From SIG710 sp045604985 (GTDB taxonomy: Bacteria > Bacillota > Clostridia > Oscillospirales > CAG-272): a stretch of 59,671 nucleotides of DNA. Below the pieces are notes generated by a model. It saw nothing but the letters and a program-made list of their open reading frames with translations, was not told where the DNA came from and did no database searches. The stretch spans positions 1-59,671 of the forward strand of contig JAZUPD010000045.1 of assembly GCA_045604985.1 (NCBI GenBank), in the 5' to 3' direction. Numbering within the stretch: position 1 is the first letter of the stretch; every line of letters starts with the position of its first letter. The position numbers were made by a program, and so were the translations under genes. Below, one piece after another: positions 34,283-43,255 of the stretch.

Positions 34283-36529
34283 TTATGAAAAACCTCTCGT
34301 TACATCTTCAACGTTTTTCAGCCCTTTTAGCCTTGAAACGATGGATTTATAATGATCAACGTTTTTACAGCTGATTTTAAGATTGATTATTACCGTGTCG
34401 TCAGATTTTTTCTGTGAATTTATAGAAAGTATCGAAACCTTCATTTCCGCAAGCGTAATTGAAATATCCGCAAGGATACCGATGGCATCAAGGGCAAAAA
34501 TCTGTAAAAGTGCCTCATAGCTCTCTCCCTCACGGCTTGCGGCACTTGCCTCCCACTCGGCACTTATCCATCTTGCAGCGTTTTCGGGATTGCTCTGCCC
34601 TGAAATAACATTGGGACAATCCTTTTTATGAATTGAAATTCCGTATCCCTTTGTGACAAAGCCGATAACCGGGTCTCCGGGCAAGGGATTGCAGCATTTT
34701 GCAAACTTGACCTGACAGCCCGCCTCGCCATCAACAATGATTCCGCTGTTTGAGCGGATATTCTTTGGCTTTTTGATCTGAACACTTGAAATATCGCTCA
34801 CCGGTACAGGAGCTTCGGTCTTAACTATTCTGTCAAGCTCGTCGTGGAGCTTCAAAGTGATCTTGGAAATCGAAAGACCGCCGTAACCGATGGTATTATA
34901 GAGATCTTCTGCTGTCTGGACTCCGATTCTTCTTGCAACGTTTGTTACGATCTCAAGTCTCTGTGCATCGGTATAGCTCTTTGAGAACTTTTTAAGCTCC
35001 GTATCTATTATCGACTGACCGACAACGATATTTTCGTCTCTTTTTTCCTTCTTAAACCACTGCCTGATCTTGTTTTTGGCTTCTCCGGTCTTAACGATCT
35101 TAAGCCAGTCTCTGCTGGGCCCCTTTGAAGAATTTGAAGTCAAAATTTCAACAATTTCGCCGTTTTGGGGGACTTTATCAATAGGAACGATCATTCCGTT
35201 AATCTTTGCGCCGACCATTTTATTCCCCACAGCTGAATGAATGGCATAGGCAAAATCAATAACTGTTGAGCCTTGGGGGAGCGCAATAACATCACCCTTT
35301 GGAGTAAACACGAAGGTCTCATCATGGAAAATATCGGTCTTGAATGCGTGCATAAACTCGTCGGGATCGCGAGTTCCGTCCTCGGTTTCGATTAGACGCG
35401 CGATCCATTCGAGCTTCTTATCCATATCAGCCTTTGACCGCTCTCCGGATTTATATTTCCAATGGGCGGCAACACCGTATTCTGCAACATGGTGCATCTC
35501 CCACGTCCTGATCTGTACCTCAAAAGGAACACCGTCACGACCGATAACGGTCGTATGGAGAGAACGATACATATTAGGCTTTGGCGTCGAGATGTAGTCC
35601 TTGAAGCGTCCGGGGATAGATTTAAACATCTCATGGATAATACCGAGAACGGTATAACATTCAAGTTCCGTATCAACGATAACACGAAGGGCGTAAAAAT
35701 CGTATATTTCATCAAAGCTCTTGTTCTGATTATACATCTTTTTATAGATGCTGTAAACAGACTTGATTCGTCCCTCAAGAGTAAAAGAAATATTATTCTC
35801 TCTGAGCTTCAAATCCACCTGATTTCTAAGATTTTCGATCAGTCCCAAATTTTGACCGTATTTTTCTTCGATATGTCCTGAAACCTCATCAAAACCAAAT
35901 GGATCAAGATATTGGAGAGACATATTTTCAAGCTCATGCTTGATCTTCTGCATACCCAGTCTGTGAGCAAGAGGCGCATATACCTGCATGGTTTCAAGAG
36001 CTATCTTTCTTCTTTTTTCATCACCTTTTGCGGAGAGCGTTCTGATATTATGCAATCTGTCGCACAGCTTTATGAATATGACCCGAACATCCTTTGACAT
36101 TGCAAGGAGCATTTTTCGGAGATTCTCAATATGAGCCTCCTCCTTATCTTCAACCTGTAGCTCAACCAGCTTTGTAAGACCGTCAACAAGAATTGCAACA
36201 TCTTCTCCGAACATCTTTTTAATATCCGAAAGACATGTTTTATCTGAACAATCCTCAACCGTATCATGAAGAAGTGCTGCACATATGGCATCTGTATCAA
36301 GCTCAAGTCCTGCAACGATCTCCGAAACTGCTATTGGATGGGAAATATACGCATCACCGCTCTGACGGTATTGTCCCGCATGAAGCTGATTTGCATATTC
36401 AAAGGCTCTTATGATCTTATCAATATCATAAGACTTGCCGGTTGCACGAAGAATTCCAAGAAGTCTATCAATGTCCGTATGGACCGCTGTTGTATTCTTT
36501 TCTATGGAATTAACATTATCAATGTTCAT
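34283..36529 (-). CDS. rel: Bifunctional (p)ppGpp synthetase/hydrolase Rel
   Basis: A 748-residue Rel protein: N-terminal HD hydrolase (SHPIAVSEIVAGL, LLHDTVEDC), synthetase (YDFYALRVIVDTELECY, GRFKDYISTPKPNMYRSLHT), TGS (FVFTPKGDVIALPQGSTVIDF), a zinc-finger/helical part (VKFAKCCNPLPGDPVIGFVT), and a C-terminal ACT domain. It controls the stringent response, making and removing (p)ppGpp on uncharged-tRNA signals. It lies between recJ and dtd as in many Clostridia. Confidence 0.95.
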   Translation of the reverse strand: MNIDNVNSIEKNTTAVHTDIDRLLGILRATGKSYDIDKIIRAFEYANQLHAGQYRQSGDAYISHPIAVSEIVAGLELDTDAICAALLHDTVEDCSDKTCLSDIKKMFGEDVAILVDGLTKLVELQVEDKEEAHIENLRKMLLAMSKDVRVIFIKLCDRLHNIRTLSAKGDEKRRKIALETMQVYAPLAHRLGMQKIKHELENMSLQYLDPFGFDEVSGHIEEKYGQNLGLIENLRNQVDLKLRENNISFTLEGRIKSVYSIYKKMYNQNKSFDEIYDFYALRVIVDTELECYTVLGIIHEMFKSIPGRFKDYISTPKPNMYRSLHTTVIGRDGVPFEVQIRTWEMHHVAEYGVAAHWKYKSGERSKADMDKKLEWIARLIETEDGTRDPDEFMHAFKTDIFHDETFVFTPKGDVIALPQGSTVIDFAYAIHSAVGNKMVGAKINGMIVPIDKVPQNGEIVEILTSNSSKGPSRDWLKIVKTGEAKNKIRQWFKKEKRDENIVVGQSIIDTELKKFSKSYTDAQRLEIVTNVARRIGVQTAEDLYNTIGYGGLSISKITLKLHDELDRIVKTEAPVPVSDISSVQIKKPKNIRSNSGIIVDGEAGCQVKFAKCCNPLPGDPVIGFVTKGYGISIHKKDCPNVISGQSNPENAARWISAEWEASAASREGESYEALLQIFALDAIGILADISITLAEMKVSILSINSQKKSDDTVIINLKISCKNVDHYKSIVSRLKGLKNVEDVTRGFS

Positions 36530-36544
36530 ATATAAACCTCAAAG

Positions 36545-38776
36545 TTAAATTCGGTCACTGCACTGAGAACGCAGTTTCTTCAGTATATATGATTTATCAA
36601 GATTTGCCTTATCAGTCTTATAAAAGATCTCAAACCTATAATAGCCGCCGTCGATCTCTTCGATTCCGCAAACATTAAGCTCTCGGAAAACGGACATCAC
36701 GAATTTCATCTTGATATATCCAATACCACCACCGTTGCTGTCACCGTGAAGCATAGAAAGAAGTATCTTTTCGTTTATGGTGTCGTGTCCAAGGCGGTAT
36801 TCACGGCGAAGAACATTATAAACCAGCGCAAAATCCTCCCTTGTGGGAATAACGGACTCGGCATCGTCTATATCTCCTCCGCCTCTTATGTATTCGTATC
36901 TGTATATTTCATTTTTCAGGGCATCCTCAAAAGCGATTGACGTCCTCATATCCTTTACTATCATCTGAACGCTCTTTACATTCTGATATTCATTGATATC
37001 TATATTGAAAAATACATCAACTCTATCGCCCTCACAAAAATCAAATCTTTGTGAAGACATTCCAAAATACATTGCCGTTATATTTCTGTTATCCTTAGAA
37101 AGAATCAATTTTGTATGCTTACCGGAACCAATAGAAAAAATACGCTCTATCCTAACATCACGAAGTATGAACGCAGGAACGGGATTTGCAGTTCCAAATG
37201 GCTCAAGAAGCCCGATCTCCGATGCGTTCTCAAGAGTGATATCACTCATTTCAACATCGCAATCCGCATCAAGACGAATGTTCATCATTTCCTCGGAAAT
37301 ATTATTGAGTACAAATTCATTTATCTTACGCTTAAAATCTTCGAGCTTCCCTCTTTCAACGGTAAGTCCCGCCGCAAGCTCATGACCGCCGTATTTTACA
37401 AGGTAATCCGAGCAATAGTTAAGAGCTTCAACAAGGTTAATGCCCTTTATGCTTCTTCCGGAGCCTTTTCCAATATCGTCATCATCGGGAAAACCCCTTG
37501 TTGCCCCATCGAAGGAAATAAGTATCGAGGGAAGACCAAATTTTTCAGTTACTCTAGATGAAACGATACCGATAATTCCTTGCTGCCAGCCGTCATCCTC
37601 AAGAACGATGACTCTTCCATTCTCAAGATCAAATTCCTGTTCTATCTTTTTATATGCCTGCTCGGCAATTCTGTTTTCTTCGATCTGTCTTTTCCTATTG
37701 ATATCACAAAGCTCAAGGGCAAGCTCTTTTGCTCTCTCCTCCGAGTCGGTCAGAAACAACTCAACAGCCTTTGAAGCAGAGCTTATCCTGCCTGCTGCAT
37801 TTATCCTCGGAGCAATTCCAAAGCCTATATAGGATGAGGTTATCTTTCTTTTTTTCGCAGGAGTGGTCTTAGCTATGGGTGCCGACGTCGCAGGCTTCAC
37901 TTCACCCGAGGTATAATTTGCCGATGCATCAATAAGAGCAGAAAGACCAACACGCTCCGTATTACCTATTTTTTCAAGACCATACATAACGATAAGTCGG
38001 TTTTCATCGACGATAGGCATAACGTCTGCAATAGTACCGATAGCAGTAAGATCAGCATATTCTCTGAATACCTTTCGTATTCCTCCCAGTCGATCCTCTC
38101 CTCTGTCCATGAAAAGTCTGCTCTCAAAAGCACAAAGAAGCTTAAAAACAACCCCAACGCCCGCAAGTTCTTTAAATGGATATGGGCAATCAGGTCTGTG
38201 TGGATTGACAACAGCGGCGGCTCGAGGAAGCACTGCTCTACATTCATGGTGATCTGTTACCACAACATCAATGCCAAGTTCTGCAGCAAATTCTGTCTCC
38301 TCACAAGCTGTGATTCCCGTGTCAACCGTAATTATCAGCTTTACTCCATCCTTTGCAAGCTTTTCCACCGCTCCAATGGAAACACCGTACCCCTCCCCAT
38401 CTCTGCTGGGGATATAATAAGAAACATCAGCACCCTTATCTTTAAGATACAGATAAAGACTGCTGACGGCGGTAACGCCGTCAACATCATAATCACCGTA
38501 TATTACGATCTTTTCATGGTTATCAAGTCCTTTTTTTATTCTTGAAACAGCCTTATCCATGTCCGCCATAAGAAAAGGATCGTATAGAATGGTCGTTTCA
38601 TTTCCTAGAAACTTTTTAACCATATCGGGAGTGGTATATCCGCGATTATACAGAAGCTTCGCTGTGAGATGGCTGAGTTTCTCAGACTCACAAATACTCT
38701 TTACGGCAGCATCTGCATCTTCTGAGCCATGATAGAGCGTGTTCCAAATTTTTTCACGCTTATTATTCATCATCAT
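36545..38776 (-). CDS. recJ: Single-strand exonuclease RecJ
   Basis: The 743-residue protein has the DHH phosphoesterase motifs: VIYGDYDVDGVTAVSSLY, IITVDTGIT, VVTDHHE, VNPHRPDCPYPFKELAGVGV, and the late DHHA1 part GGHELAAGLTVE. It also has an OB-like segment near residues 540-640 and a longer C-terminal tail of the Firmicute type. RecJ degrades 5' single-stranded DNA in recombination and repair. The start MMMNNK offers three adjacent ATGs; the first is used here. Confidence 0.93.
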   Translation of the reverse strand: MMMNNKREKIWNTLYHGSEDADAAVKSICESEKLSHLTAKLLYNRGYTTPDMVKKFLGNETTILYDPFLMADMDKAVSRIKKGLDNHEKIVIYGDYDVDGVTAVSSLYLYLKDKGADVSYYIPSRDGEGYGVSIGAVEKLAKDGVKLIITVDTGITACEETEFAAELGIDVVVTDHHECRAVLPRAAAVVNPHRPDCPYPFKELAGVGVVFKLLCAFESRLFMDRGEDRLGGIRKVFREYADLTAIGTIADVMPIVDENRLIVMYGLEKIGNTERVGLSALIDASANYTSGEVKPATSAPIAKTTPAKKRKITSSYIGFGIAPRINAAGRISSASKAVELFLTDSEERAKELALELCDINRKRQIEENRIAEQAYKKIEQEFDLENGRVIVLEDDGWQQGIIGIVSSRVTEKFGLPSILISFDGATRGFPDDDDIGKGSGRSIKGINLVEALNYCSDYLVKYGGHELAAGLTVERGKLEDFKRKINEFVLNNISEEMMNIRLDADCDVEMSDITLENASEIGLLEPFGTANPVPAFILRDVRIERIFSIGSGKHTKLILSKDNRNITAMYFGMSSQRFDFCEGDRVDVFFNIDINEYQNVKSVQMIVKDMRTSIAFEDALKNEIYRYEYIRGGGDIDDAESVIPTREDFALVYNVLRREYRLGHDTINEKILLSMLHGDSNGGGIGYIKMKFVMSVFRELNVCGIEEIDGGYYRFEIFYKTDKANLDKSYILKKLRSQCSDRI

Positions 38777-38827
38777 TCTCTTTCTTCGGTAGCAGAGTCA
38801 TCTGTCCTCTGCGCCGACAATTCAATC

Positions 38828-39259
38828 TTAGTTTTTTCTTGATATTATATTTACGATCACAACATCGTATCTTTTAGAAACCTTATATTTTGAATAAAGC
38901 CATATGCAAAGAAACGTAAAAGCAAAGCCCAAAAGTGCCGCTCCGTATCTTATAGGCTCGGAAAAGTCAAAAAATCCTATGAAAGCGTAAAGCACCAGCA
39001 TTATCACAATAGGAAGAATAAAAACGAGTGCTGCATAGAAAAGCACAGTTTTTGTCTCTGTTTCGATTTCAACTATGTCGCCAACAGAAGCACCGAGTGA
39101 GTTTTTTGCTATTGAAGTGATCGTTTTATTGCCTCCCATAAGTGAGCATACAGAGCATCCTTCGGCATGCTTATGACATCCTTCACAAGCAGAAAGCCTT
39201 TCACTTTCAACAGTTGCAACCTTTCCGTCTATACTTATGACCGTTGCTTTAACTCTCAT
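38828..39259 (-). CDS. RseC/SoxR-reducing family membrane protein
   Basis: A 143-residue protein with a cysteine-rich N-terminal part (CEGCHKHAEGCSVCS), a SVGDIVEIE segment and two transmembrane helices (about 73-93 and 100-120). This is the RseC/MucC pattern, linked in E. coli to reduction of SoxR and often found near Rnf complexes. No Rnf gene is here. The cysteines may bind metal or a cluster. Confidence 0.8.
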   Translation of the reverse strand: MRVKATVISIDGKVATVESERLSACEGCHKHAEGCSVCSLMGGNKTITSIAKNSLGASVGDIVEIETETKTVLFYAALVFILPIVIMLVLYAFIGFFDFSEPIRYGAALLGFAFTFLCIWLYSKYKVSKRYDVVIVNIISRKN

Positions 39260-39277
39260 TTTTACCTCTCCATAAAA

Positions 39278-40870
39278 TTATTCAATGGGGGCATATCTTG
39301 CCATGATCGCAAGAGCCGTTTTAATTCCGTCAACGGCGGCACTTGTGATCCCGCCCGCATATCCTGCGCCCTCGCCGCAAGGATAGACTCCCGCTCTGCC
39401 GATAGCACACATATCCTCTCCCCTGAGAATCCGCAAGGGAGCAGAGGTTCTCGTTTCAAATCCGGAAAGCACCGCATCTCTTGACGAAAAGCCCTCAATG
39501 CGCCTCTCAAAGCCCATTATTCCTCTTTTTAGCTCTCTTGTGACAAATCTCGGAAGCAGCGAACCAAGCTCTGCCACCTTAAATTTACCGCCACCCATAT
39601 AGGTAGGCATGATACGCTTTGGCTCACTTACAGCCTTATCCTCAATAAAATCTCCAAAGGTCTGAACAGGAACACAATAGTTTTCACCGCCGGCCACAAA
39701 AGCAGCCCTTTCAAGATTTCTCTGAAATTCGATCGCTCCCTTCACGCTTCTGCCGTAATCCTCTGCTTTAACAGACACCGCAACCGCAGAATTGGCGTTT
39801 TTACCGTCTCTTGCAAATCGGCTCATACCGTTTACAACAACTCCATACTCCTCGCTTGCCGCAGCAACCACCTCACCGCCGGGGCACATACAAAAGGTAT
39901 AGACACCTCGCTCACCCGTGGTGTCCGAAAGGTTGTATTCTCCTTTTCCTAGCTTTGGATGACCTGCGTATTTACCGAAAAGTGCTTTATCTATATCGGT
40001 TTGGAGATGCTCAATTCTAACCCCCACTGAAAAAGGCTTAGGTTCGATCATAAAACTGCGTTCGAGAAGCATTTCGTAGGTATCTCTCGCACTGTGGCCG
40101 AGAGCGAGAACCACAGCACCGCAATCAATACTGCCCTCCGTGGTTTCGGCTTTAAGCCCAACAAGATCGGTAAGCCTCGTTTTATATCTTATTTCGCCAC
40201 CACATTCCTCTATCCTTGCCGCCGCATTCGCAACGACATCTCGCAAAATATCTGTTCCTATATGGGGCTTTGACTTATATAACACCTCATCCGGTGCTCC
40301 AAAATCTCGAAGTCTACGCAGAACATAGGAGCATTTTTCATCACTTATTCTCGTTACGAGTTTTCCGTCCGAAAAAGTTCCTGCACCGCCTGCACCAAAC
40401 TGGATATTGGTATTAACATCAAGTCCCGCACCGCAATAAAAGGCGTCAACAGCTCTAGTTCTTTCCTCGACCCGTGCGCCTCTTTCGAGAACGATTGGAG
40501 CATAGCCGTTTTCGGCAAGAAGCAGCGCACAAAATATTCCCGCAGGGCCAAGTCCCACAACAACAGGTCTTGAGTTCAGCCTTTTTTTACCCTTTACGAC
40601 CTCGATTTCATCATTTGCCGCCTCGCTGATACCGTATTTCTGCAATCGGTCAAAAGGAATAGTAATATTTACTTCAGTCTCGGCAAGAACCGAACAAACG
40701 CAAGTGATCGCATCTCTTCGGCGTGCGTCTATAGAACGCTTATAAATTCTGAAGGAAAAATCTCGGCTGCTCATACCTGCTCTTTTTACCTTTAGCTTTG
40801 CCTCGGAAATAAAATCGTCATCGTGTGCATCAAAGGGCTTTTTTATATTGTTTATTATAAACTTTTTCAT
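39278..40870 (-). CDS. FAD-dependent dehydrogenase (COG2509-type)
   Basis: The 530-residue flavoprotein has a unique N-terminal domain (about residues 1-95, with YKRSIDARRRDAI) and a Rossmann FAD motif PVVVGLGPAGIFCALLLAE, then TNIQFGAGGAGTFSDGKL and a late YPCGEGAGYAGGITSAA. The family is widespread in Firmicutes and annotated as uncharacterised FAD-dependent dehydrogenase. Substrate unknown. It is placed between ybbR and the rseC-like gene in the long reverse-strand run. Confidence 0.87.
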   Translation of the reverse strand: MKKFIINNIKKPFDAHDDDFISEAKLKVKRAGMSSRDFSFRIYKRSIDARRRDAITCVCSVLAETEVNITIPFDRLQKYGISEAANDEIEVVKGKKRLNSRPVVVGLGPAGIFCALLLAENGYAPIVLERGARVEERTRAVDAFYCGAGLDVNTNIQFGAGGAGTFSDGKLVTRISDEKCSYVLRRLRDFGAPDEVLYKSKPHIGTDILRDVVANAAARIEECGGEIRYKTRLTDLVGLKAETTEGSIDCGAVVLALGHSARDTYEMLLERSFMIEPKPFSVGVRIEHLQTDIDKALFGKYAGHPKLGKGEYNLSDTTGERGVYTFCMCPGGEVVAAASEEYGVVVNGMSRFARDGKNANSAVAVSVKAEDYGRSVKGAIEFQRNLERAAFVAGGENYCVPVQTFGDFIEDKAVSEPKRIMPTYMGGGKFKVAELGSLLPRFVTRELKRGIMGFERRIEGFSSRDAVLSGFETRTSAPLRILRGEDMCAIGRAGVYPCGEGAGYAGGITSAAVDGIKTALAIMARYAPIE

Positions 40871-40873
40871 TTT

Positions 40874-42178
40874 TTAATCTTCTGTATCGTATATCACAAC
40901 ATCCATCTTTCCCACAATAATAGGATAGAGAGTGAAACTAACGTCAAGAGGTTTGACTGTAGGATATCCTGAATATGTTCCGTCGGGATTCTTTTTTAAA
41001 GTCGAAAGATCTAACTCAACACCGAAATTATCAAGCTTAACCTTTTTCTGGGAGCTTGAATCCACGATATATCTGAAAGAAAGGTTCTGGCTGATAAGCT
41101 TAAAATCATATCCCGCAGGATTCTTGATCACGACCTTATCGGCAGGAACTTCGATCGAACCGCCCACATATTTAAGAAGCTCGATATCAACCGAAAAATT
41201 CGTCGTTTGATTAACATCAACCACGCCCAAGGGGAGCTTTGCTCCCACGATCATCTCGGTATTTCCACTGATCTTCGTCTCATCAATTTCAGTAAGGTGA
41301 ATATTTTCGATCTGACCAAGGATGGTGGGGTCTCCTCTCAAGGTTATTTCTGATGGAGAAAGCGTCACCTTGATGTTTTTATCATAAATATATCCGTATT
41401 TATAGGTATAGGTCAAAGGAACGGTCTTTTCGGTGAAAACATCAACCTTAACAACAAGAGTTTTAAGAGAAGATGTTATGTAGCCGGAATTTATCTCCGA
41501 GCCGTTTTCATCAAGAAGAACGATAGGCGCACTTGCCGTGGTGCTTGTGGTAAGCTCGCCAAGATCGGGGGATGAACGCGCCTCCTTTACCTTTTCTGCA
41601 ATGCTCTTTGCTCCCGATACAGTTACGCTGTCAACACCTGCACTCAGGACGTGATTATACTCAGAAATAATAGAGTAAGTGGGAATCACAGTCACAGGAA
41701 CATCAATTTCTACCCTCTGATCTATAAAAGTCTTGACGCTTGAAGGTGAGACAACGGTATCAAGCCTATCGGCGCCCTTTACAGAAACAGAAAGCCTGAC
41801 CGTACCTGCTTTATCCACCTCTCCAACATTTACATATGCAACGATATCGTCCTCATCAAGAGAATTGACTCTGTTTTTTGATCCTTCAACGGTAATGCTA
41901 ACAGTCTTATCAAGAAGCTCAAAAACAGCAAGATCTTTTCTTGCAAGAGAAGTCTCGCCCTCGATAACAACGCTGATATTATCAAATCTGCGGAGTGCCG
42001 TTTCTGCATTATCATCATAAACATTTACCCAAACAAAAACTGCGCCAAGGAGACAAAGGATATATATAAAAGTTGATGTTAGCCTTATCGAAAGCTTGCC
42101 GATCTTAAAGGTTCGCTTTTCAAGAAAGGATCTTACTTCCTCAAACTTTTTTCGAAGATTGTTATTCCAGTTCTTCAT
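40874..42178 (-). CDS. YbbR-domain protein, CdaA regulator (CdaR-like)
   Basis: A 434-residue protein with an N-terminal membrane helix (residues about 30-50) and several extracellular YbbR repeats (about 60-430), all beta-rich. In Bacillus, CdaR (YbbR) binds CdaA and adjusts c-di-AMP synthesis. It directly follows cdaA (15-base gap), the conserved pairing, though glmM is absent here. Confidence 0.87.
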   Translation of the reverse strand: MKNWNNNLRKKFEEVRSFLEKRTFKIGKLSIRLTSTFIYILCLLGAVFVWVNVYDDNAETALRRFDNISVVIEGETSLARKDLAVFELLDKTVSITVEGSKNRVNSLDEDDIVAYVNVGEVDKAGTVRLSVSVKGADRLDTVVSPSSVKTFIDQRVEIDVPVTVIPTYSIISEYNHVLSAGVDSVTVSGAKSIAEKVKEARSSPDLGELTTSTTASAPIVLLDENGSEINSGYITSSLKTLVVKVDVFTEKTVPLTYTYKYGYIYDKNIKVTLSPSEITLRGDPTILGQIENIHLTEIDETKISGNTEMIVGAKLPLGVVDVNQTTNFSVDIELLKYVGGSIEVPADKVVIKNPAGYDFKLISQNLSFRYIVDSSSQKKVKLDNFGVELDLSTLKKNPDGTYSGYPTVKPLDVSFTLYPIIVGKMDVVIYDTED

Positions 42179-42193
42179 AGCCTTGCCCCTTTC

Positions 42194-43075
42194 TTATTTA
42201 TTAGTTGAGATCCGATCTTTATTATTTTGTTTTTCTTCGTCATTTTTGACTATAAGATTTCTTTTTAACATCAAATAAAGCGCATCTACCGTTACAGCAC
42301 TTTTCAGTTCTCCGTCGATTGCATATGAGATATGTCCCGTTTCCTCGGATACCATAACCGCAATGCAATCATTATCGCCCTCTGTTGCACCTACACCCGC
42401 CTTGTGTCTTGATCCCAGATCAATGGGCAGCAGCGGATTATTTGAAATCTCATCAAAAAGTACTCTTGCCTTTAAAATTCTGAAATCACTGATAACGACT
42501 GCCCCATCATGAAGAGGAGAATTTTTAAAGAATATGTTTTCAATAAGCTCACTTGTAATATCACTATTAAGACTTACTGCTTTCATTTCGTCATAGGAAT
42601 TTAATTCTTTTTCCTTTTGGAAGATAATAAGCGCTCCAACATAATGCTTTGACATATTCTGGATGGCACGGCAAATATTCTCGATCGCAATCAGTTGTTC
42701 GTCATCGCCTATCAGTATTCTCTTTGAGCCAAAGCGTTTGCTTGCATAGCCGACATTTTCCAAAAGCGTCCTGATTTCAGGCTGGAATATTACAACGATT
42801 GCAATAAGACCGAATTGCATTACAGTTTCAAGCACATAGAAGGTCGCTCTAAGATTAAGCAGATACGAAACGAGCGTGAGAAGCAAAACGGCAAAGATAC
42901 CAACAAGAAGCCTTCCCGACCTTTTTTTCATAATGCCAATAAGAAATTTTGTGCAAATATAGAGGAGAACCGAAAGTACAAAAATATCTACGATATTTAA
43001 AATTACACGGAAAATTGCGGAACTTGAGCTTATCTCCGAGATCCAATATGACAAATTTTCTCTGATATTGAGCAT
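42194..43075 (-). CDS. cdaA: Diadenylate cyclase CdaA
   Basis: From the ATG at 43075 (TTGGAGGTGAT site) the protein has 293 residues: three transmembrane helices (about 20-95), then a DAC domain with the DGA motif HDGAVVISDF and the RHR-type loop LGSRHKAGVGATE. It makes c-di-AMP from two ATP, controlling potassium and osmotic balance. The variant RHKAG in place of the usual RHRAA is noteworthy but in the expected place. Confidence 0.93.
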   Translation of the reverse strand: MLNIRENLSYWISEISSSSAIFRVILNIVDIFVLSVLLYICTKFLIGIMKKRSGRLLVGIFAVLLLTLVSYLLNLRATFYVLETVMQFGLIAIVVIFQPEIRTLLENVGYASKRFGSKRILIGDDEQLIAIENICRAIQNMSKHYVGALIIFQKEKELNSYDEMKAVSLNSDITSELIENIFFKNSPLHDGAVVISDFRILKARVLFDEISNNPLLPIDLGSRHKAGVGATEGDNDCIAVMVSEETGHISYAIDGELKSAVTVDALYLMLKRNLIVKNDEEKQNNKDRISTNK

Positions 43076-43195
43076 TTGATCACCTCCAAGCAAAGGATAG
43101 AATACGCAATTATAATTATATATTATATATTATAACACATATTACACCATTTTTCAAATAAATATTGTAAATATTTTTTAATTTTATAAAAAATC

Positions 43196-43231
43196 AACGT
43201 CCCGCTCGCAAAATAATGCAAGCGGGACGTT
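43196..43231 (-). terminator. Terminator of the esterase/LRR gene
   Basis: AACGTCCCGCT and AGCGGGACGTT form a perfect 11-bp stem; the reverse strand continues GATTTTTTAT. Bases 43094-43195 are AT-rich with no other feature seen. Confidence 0.8.
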
Positions 43232-43255
43232 TTTTATTTAATTTTTGATAACAAC